Assembly (NCBI GenBank): GCA_029259935.1
Contig: JAJDEH010000154.1
Span: 1 to 64,000, forward strand
Length of the DNA: 64,000 nucleotides
Direction: 5' to 3'
Source of the DNA: Planctomycetota bacterium
GTDB taxonomy: Bacteria > Planctomycetota > Planctomycetia > Pirellulales > Pirellulaceae
In this document: positions 59,574 to 64,000 of the stretch, one piece after another
Layout: the number at the start of each line of letters is the position of its first letter
Numbering within the stretch: the stretch's first letter is position 1
Notes under the pieces: generated by a model
Database searches by the model: none
What the model saw: only the letters and a program-made list of their open reading frames with translations
Told to the model about the DNA's origin: nothing
Translations under genes and position numbers: made by a program

Positions 59574-61137
59574 CCATCGCGTCGACCAGCAAATCCTCGA
59601 CGGGTACGCCTTCGACGGTTCCCGTCATGATCTCGCGGATGGCGATTTGATCGTGCATGGCGGGCAGGCCCCAGTCGGATTCATAGCGGAAACACTCGGT
59701 GGCGCTGACCGCTCCGAAGTTTTCGTCCAAGATCTCGAAGTGGTCGGTCGTTAGCAGCGCCGGATGCGGAACTCCGCAAGCGCGGGAAAGTTGAAGAAGT
59801 TCCTTCCGCAGCGTCGTGACGTAGTTGGCCATGCGCGCGGACTTGAGCCTTGGATCGAGCCCTTTCATCAGCCACTTGTTTTGCGTGGCCACGCCGGTTG
59901 GGCAATGGCCGGTGTGGCACTTCAGAGCTTGGATGCAGCCGATCGACAACATCGCTTCGCGGCCCACATTGATCAAGTCGCAGCCGCAAGCCATCGCCAG
60001 CAGAGCGGTCTCCGGAAATCCGAGCTTGCCCGATCCGATGAAGACCACGTTGTGATGGGCGTCGCCTTGGACAAATTCTCGATAGACGCGCGTAAACGCC
60101 AGCTTGAACGGCAAGGCCACGAAGTCCGAGAACGCCAGCGGAGCGGCCCCCGTACCCCCTTCGCCGCCGTCGATGGCGACAAAATCGACGCCCCGGTTGG
60201 TCGTGGTCATCAGGCGAACAAGGTCTTTCCAGAAGTCTATTTCGCCGACAGCGGACTTGATGCCGACCGGCAAGCCACTACGGTCGGCCAACAGTTCGAC
60301 GAAATCGAGCATGCTGTCGACGTCATGAAATTCGCGATGCGACGACGGACTGTTGCAGTCCTTGCCAAGCGGGATGCCGCGAATTTCGGCGATCTCGGGC
60401 GTGATCTTGCTGGCCGGCAATCGGCCACCCAAACCGGGCTTGGCTCCCTGGCTCAGCTTGATTTCTATCGCGCGAACGGGATGGGCGGCGACCACATCGG
60501 TAAATCGCTCGATGTCGAAGTGCCCGTTTTCGTCGCGGCAGCCAAAGTAACCCGTGCCGATTTGCCACACGAGTTCACCGCCGTTTTGGTGATAAGGCGA
60601 AATGCCCCCCTCGCCCGTGTTGTGCAAACAACCGCCAAGCTTGCTGCCGGTGTTCAGCGCCTCGACCGCCGGCCCGCTGAGCGACCCGTAGCTCATTCCC
60701 GAAATGTTAATCACCGACTCGGGGCGAAAAGCTTTGCGCCGTTGGCGATGAGCACCTAAAATCTTCGCGCAGGGAATATCGTGTCGTGGGTTGTATTGTT
60801 CGTCGCCCGGCTGGGGATCTCCCAGAGGAAACGCGGAATGTTTGATCACTAGGTGATTCGGCGAGTTCTCCATGTCATGATCGGTGCCGAATCCGAAGTA
60901 GTTGTTTTCATTTTTCGACGAAGCATAAATCCAACTGCGCTGATCGCGGCTGAAGGGCCGTTCTTCGTTGTTGTCGGTCACGATGTACTGCCGCAGTTCC
61001 GGACCGATGCTTTCCAGCCAGTAGCGAAAGTGTCCGATGACAGGGAAATTGTGAATGATGGAATGACTGCGTTGAGTAATGTCGCGCGCCACCCATATCA
61101 ACAAGCCCGCTACGACAAGGAGCACAAACCAGATCAT
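59569..61137 (-). CDS. FMN-binding glutamate synthase family protein with membrane anchor
   Basis: The 522-residue protein starts with a membrane helix (MIWFVLLVVAGLLIWVA) and then matches the GltB domain 2 family: NISGMSYGSLSGPAVEALN, NTGEGGISPYHQNGGELVWQ (two blocks), IEIKLSQGAKPGLGG and the FMN-binding VDFVAIDGGEGGTGAAP. The 3Fe-4S cluster motif is KCHTGHCPTGVATQ. No glutaminase domain is present, so it is not a complete glutamate synthase; related single-domain proteins are of unknown reaction. The ATG at 61137 is chosen at the helix; the frame runs to 61458 without support. Confidence 0.88.
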   Translation of the reverse strand: MIWFVLLVVAGLLIWVARDITQRSHSIIHNFPVIGHFRYWLESIGPELRQYIVTDNNEERPFSRDQRSWIYASSKNENNYFGFGTDHDMENSPNHLVIKHSAFPLGDPQPGDEQYNPRHDIPCAKILGAHRQRRKAFRPESVINISGMSYGSLSGPAVEALNTGSKLGGCLHNTGEGGISPYHQNGGELVWQIGTGYFGCRDENGHFDIERFTDVVAAHPVRAIEIKLSQGAKPGLGGRLPASKITPEIAEIRGIPLGKDCNSPSSHREFHDVDSMLDFVELLADRSGLPVGIKSAVGEIDFWKDLVRLMTTTNRGVDFVAIDGGEGGTGAAPLAFSDFVALPFKLAFTRVYREFVQGDAHHNVVFIGSGKLGFPETALLAMACGCDLINVGREAMLSIGCIQALKCHTGHCPTGVATQNKWLMKGLDPRLKSARMANYVTTLRKELLQLSRACGVPHPALLTTDHFEILDENFGAVSATECFRYESDWGLPAMHDQIAIREIMTGTVEGVPVEDLLVDAMA

Positions 61138-61578
61138 GAACCAATTTCCTACAACAGAGGCCGTCAAACCGTTTTCAAATCGTAGGTTGCAAAAAAGCAG
61201 CGCGCCTGCCGCGTAGACCGCACAATCGCGTGTTTCGGCACAAGCCGCATCCATCGACCGCCCAAGGCGAAAATGGTAGCGGAATGCCGTAGCTTGGCTG
61301 GACGCGGCTTCGATTGTTCGTGTCGCGACGGCGGACCCAGTTGGCGATACAATGGGCGCCTGTTTTATCCCACGGTGCTGAAAGTCGACGGCGCATACTT
61401 GATGTGGTACGGAAGTGACTGGACCACCCGCTCCAACACGCCAGCCGAAAAAAGCCACCGTTCGTCAATAAGTACTTCGCCGTCAACACGGCGGTCTGGA
61501 AATCTCGCTAGGGGAGATCGCAAGAGCAACCTTCCAAAATTCAGGGCGCGAGCCTCCGTCCGCCAGTGACACAGAATC
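61138..61578. other. Intergenic region upstream of the glutamate synthase-like gene
   Basis: I see no convincing gene in this 441-base gap. The open frames in it lack ribosome sites and domain signals. It should hold the promoter for the minus-strand gene and for the small plus-strand protein at 61579. Confidence 0.5.
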
Positions 61579-61917
61579 ATGAGCCAACCCAATTGCAAAC
61601 GCCGATGGCAATTCAGCCTGCGGACGCTGGTCTTGCTGATGACCTTGGCGAGCATGCTGGCCATCGGGGCTCACCGCTTCCGACAGTGGGGGAAAGAGCT
61701 GCATATCCAGCGAAGTGAGTTGTTGGCGGAACGATTCCGTTGGAGTGGCGTTCGATTTGGCAAATGGTCCGAGCGCCAAACGAAGGAATGGGACGCAGCA
61801 GGGAAAAAGGCCATCCGCCAACACGAGGAGTTTGAGCGCAAATACTGGCTACCGATTGCATTTTACTATCGGACGAGCTGGGATCCTGACTCTCCAATTC
61901 AAAAAACTGTCCATTGA
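61579..61917 (+). CDS. Small membrane protein with planctomycete 'FSLRTL' leader
   Basis: The 112-residue protein opens with RRWQFSLRTLVLLMTLASML, the same kind of leader as the protein at 59062-59394. After the single helix it has a charged helical segment (ELLAERFRWSGVRFGKWSERQ and KEWDAAGKKAIRQHEEFERK). It has no known function. It stands alone between two longer gaps and is likely a short exported or anchored protein, or the start of an eroded longer one. Confidence 0.55.
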   Translation: MSQPNCKRRWQFSLRTLVLLMTLASMLAIGAHRFRQWGKELHIQRSELLAERFRWSGVRFGKWSERQTKEWDAAGKKAIRQHEEFERKYWLPIAFYYRTSWDPDSPIQKTVH

Positions 61918-62745
61918 GGAAGCCGCCTGATTCCTCGAGCCGCCCATTCACGCTCGCCCGGCCCAAAGTTTTGGTGGTCCTTATGTAACTGCCCCAAATC
62001 AAGTTGACGGGCGGGAGTTCCTGGCCACAAGAAACACAAAAATCCACGAAGACAGCGCGAGTAGCTTTTGCGTTTCCTGTGCTTTTCGTGGCGGCCCGTC
62101 GGCGCGCGGGTCCCGCCGAACCTGAAAGACGCGCCTGCGACACTTACAGCGATGGAGCTTCCCTACATCCAGTTTCTGTCGCCAGTTGACGGTCTCGAAG
62201 CCCCTTGTCGGCCGAGGGCACCGGCTCAAGCCGAGCCGCAAAGCCTTCGCCTAGATGACGACGTTGGCGGAATGATGGAAGGCAGAATAACTTTTCCATC
62301 ACCTCGCTTGCGGAAACCGACATCTAATTCGCAGCAGTGTACACTTCGACTAACGTCAGGCCCCATCCGCTCGCCGCCTGCCTGCACAATCGTGCTTTGG
62401 CTACTCCACCTGGCAGGGCTTTCCCTCTGCATGGTCGAAACAACTAGGGGCCGCCCTTTTCGCGCTTCTAATCGGGAACGGCGGAGTATGGAATATGGGT
62501 GGCACTTTTCGTATTTGCAGATTTTTGGTGGGATGATTGCGCACTTCCAACCGGCTTTGCAAATCCTTCTTGGTGGAGTTCTGGCTCACACTCTGCAACT
62601 GGCGGAAAAAGGCTGCGACGAACTGAACGATCCGCCGTATGAAATCGAAGCCATCACCGACAGGCGGGGCGTCGATCTGCCTAGACGAAATAGTTTCGGA
62701 CGTGCTACGGCTGTTGCAAAACGGACGGTCGGTTCGTTGAGATCG
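61918..62745. other. Gene-poor region of about 830 bases
   Basis: I find no gene I can defend here. An imperfect palindrome at about 62022-62096 pairs GCCACAAGAAACACAAAAA with the complement of TTTTGCGTTTCCTGTGCTTT and is flanked by CGTGGC. Such CACGAA-rich hairpins recur in many environmental bacteria. A long plus-strand open frame (62068-62889) runs into the antisense of the LamG gene and is rejected. Confidence 0.5.
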
Positions 62746-64000
62746 TCAGTCTTGCGTCTCTTTGCCGGGTGCAGGTTGGTCTTTGGGCCGGTTGTGAACA
62801 CTCTCCGCTCGTCCAATCACCTTCAACTCATCATCCACTGTGACCCACTTGGCACCAACAATCTTGCCGTCGTGCCCATTGCCGGATGAGTCTTTCAGGA
62901 CGCTGCCACTGCCTTTGTCGAAGTGATACAGGGCCATCGTATGCTTATCGGTTTCAAAACGCTTAGAGGGAATGAATTCTTTGGGGTAGCGGGCGATGTT
63001 GGAAAAGCGCACTTCGTCCATAACGAGACGAAACGCACTCATATTCTGTTTGTCACCTAACTGAGATACGCTAAAGATACAAGGCTGTGCAGATTCACGT
63101 TTCCCGATTATCACAGGGATGCGTTCCCCTTGCAGTCTGCCGTCGATGTACAACGACAGCGCTTTGCCGTCGTAGACTACGGCAACGTGTACTGCCCGAT
63201 TCTTTTCCAGCAATCGAGTCGCAACGGTGTGGGCATTTTGTGGTTCGCTCGTTGCATACGCCATCAACACCCCTTTGCGCTGGAGTTGTAACGCAAGGCA
63301 GGGTGGAGGGCCGAGCAAGGCGATTGAGTGTGAAAGATCAGTGGGGAACTCCCCGTCGAATGTGAGACGGACCTCCATAGTCAGTGCATGAGAGCCGTCG
63401 TACATAGCCATCGTCGATGGATCAATTGTCGCCTTTCCATCAAACTCCAACGCATAGTTCTCTTCCGGCTCTCTCGAAACCACCTTCAACTCATCGTCCA
63501 CCCGCACCCACTTGGCACCGACAATTTTCCCGTCGTGACCGTTGCCGGATGAATCTTTCAGGACTGTGCCGGTGCCTTCATCGAAGTGGTACAGGGCCAG
63601 CGTGTTCTTGTCGGCACTGAAACGTTTGGTGGGCGTGAAGTCCTTGTCGTAGCGGGCGATGTTGGATATGCGGACTTCGTCGATGATTCCGTCCAAGCTG
63701 ATCTCATTATTCATGCCACCGATGAAGAATTCACCCACATCCCATGATTGCCTCTTCCGATCAGGTCGGGCTACCGCTCGTTTGCCATCAACGAAGAGAT
63801 CAACCTTCGAGCCATCCCAAGTACATGCGAGATGAGTCTTCTGCTTCAACAGCACTGTTGAAGAAGCAGCGAAAGTCGACTGCTTCGTATGAAAGTGGCC
63901 GTTGGCGGTGCCATCTGCTCGAATCCACAGGGACGGACTGGCACGTCTCCCGATGCCACGAATGATCGTCCCGTGTGAATAAGAGTTCAGATTGACGAAG
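62746..64000 (-). CDS. LamG-domain (concanavalin-like) protein, partial
   Basis: The gene is open to the right edge, so the start is missing. The 417 residues visible hold two LamG/concanavalin-like lectin domains. The first includes GTIIRGIGRRASPSLWIRAD, HLACTWDGSKVDLFVDGKR and DEVRISNIARYDKDFTPTKRF; the second has VAVVYDGKALSLYIDGRL and MDEVRFSNIARYPKEFIPSK. A third repeated piece (LALYHFDEGTGTVLKDSSGN, then GHDGKIVGAKWVRVDDELKV) follows each. These bind carbohydrates or other ligands on the cell surface. The last 20 residues are polar. It may be a long multi-domain planctomycete protein. Confidence 0.85.
   Translation of the reverse strand, partial: FVNLNSYSHGTIIRGIGRRASPSLWIRADGTANGHFHTKQSTFAASSTVLLKQKTHLACTWDGSKVDLFVDGKRAVARPDRKRQSWDVGEFFIGGMNNEISLDGIIDEVRISNIARYDKDFTPTKRFSADKNTLALYHFDEGTGTVLKDSSGNGHDGKIVGAKWVRVDDELKVVSREPEENYALEFDGKATIDPSTMAMYDGSHALTMEVRLTFDGEFPTDLSHSIALLGPPPCLALQLQRKGVLMAYATSEPQNAHTVATRLLEKNRAVHVAVVYDGKALSLYIDGRLQGERIPVIIGKRESAQPCIFSVSQLGDKQNMSAFRLVMDEVRFSNIARYPKEFIPSKRFETDKHTMALYHFDKGSGSVLKDSSGNGHDGKIVGAKWVTVDDELKVIGRAESVHNRPKDQPAPGKETQD
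62820..63019 (-). repeat. Internal repeat of the LamG gene, copy 1
   Basis: About 200 bases here match 63483-63681 at roughly 80 percent identity, in the same orientation. They encode the segment from DEVRFSNIARYPKE to VTVDDELKV. The similarity at DNA level indicates a domain duplication that is recent or under conversion. Confidence 0.8.
63483..63681 (-). repeat. Internal repeat of the LamG gene, copy 2
   Basis: This is the partner of the repeat at 62820-63019, encoding the segment from DEVRISNIARYDKD to VRVDDELKV in the upstream LamG domain. Confidence 0.8.

Noticed and set aside
62068..62889. A 273-codon plus-strand open frame
   Set aside because: It overlaps the antisense of the LamG gene, has no start signal and no recognisable domain.

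Overview
The window looks like chromosomal DNA from a planctomycete, probably of the Pirellulales type. The evidence is the density of families typical of that phylum: a protein kinase fused to an anti-sigma zinc finger, DUF1501, two DUF1559 pseudopilins, DUF1573, a DUF1549-like segment behind an ECF sigma/anti-sigma pair, a sulfatase, a double ThuA protein, a LamG protein and short proteins opening with an 'RFSLRxLL' membrane segment. Base composition and gene style are even throughout. I see no rRNA, tRNA, CRISPR, prophage or transposase gene. About 55 genes cover most of the DNA.

Layout. 1-6.3 kb: the start of a kinase gene, small exported proteins, a structured repeat, a ferritin-like/SDR/SIS run, a methyltransferase-like membrane protein, then an arsenic cluster (ArsI-type lyase, SigZ-type sigma factor, cupin). 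6.4-11.8 kb: a solitary adenine-type DNA methyltransferase, DUF1501, EgtB and a membrane cyclophilin with a RING-like zinc finger. 11.7-15.7 kb (minus strand): three membrane or glycosyltransferase genes. 15.9-22.4 kb (minus strand): the most interesting region, a seven-gene ubiquitin-like conjugation operon, in transcription order Ubl, E1, JAMM/JAB peptidase, trypsin-like protease, FHA membrane protein, RING-like membrane protein, E2. The first four genes overlap. 22.6-28.8 kb: an outer-membrane protein, two small membrane proteins, a secreted beta-propeller protein, and a ferrochelatase cluster. 29-35.4 kb: two DUF1559 pseudopilins, DUF1573 and a zinc-ribbon PilM protein. 35.6-43.2 kb: sugar epimerase, TsaE, ThiL, an M81 peptidase, a large unknown and a YkgJ-type cysteine-cluster protein. 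43.3-50.9 kb: sulfatase and hydrolase, glyoxalase-fold protein, ECF sigma/anti-sigma/cytochrome-like trio, SUI1 and IF-1. 51-64 kb: secreted unknown, LysA, double ThuA protein, BASS transporter, glutamate-synthase-like protein and a partial LamG protein.

How the main system may work. The E1 keeps the nucleotide-binding loop, a Cys pair and a separate Cys placed as in UBA3-type E1 enzymes, and has a possible E2-presenting tail. The E2 keeps HPN and an active-site Cys. The RING-like protein is a plausible E3. The JAMM protein would process or remove the modifier. JAMM, trypsin, FHA and RING proteins all have membrane helices, so modification probably happens at a membrane and may be linked to phospho-threonine signalling through the FHA domain. 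The Ubl does not end in Gly-Gly.

Repeats. Three families of non-coding repeats are visible: a roughly 330 bp nested inverted repeat in two copies, a MITE-like element with shared ends in three copies, and single small palindromes, one of which resembles enterobacterial REP elements. Two elements sit on the stop codon of the adjacent gene. All functional statements are from reading alone; no database search was run.
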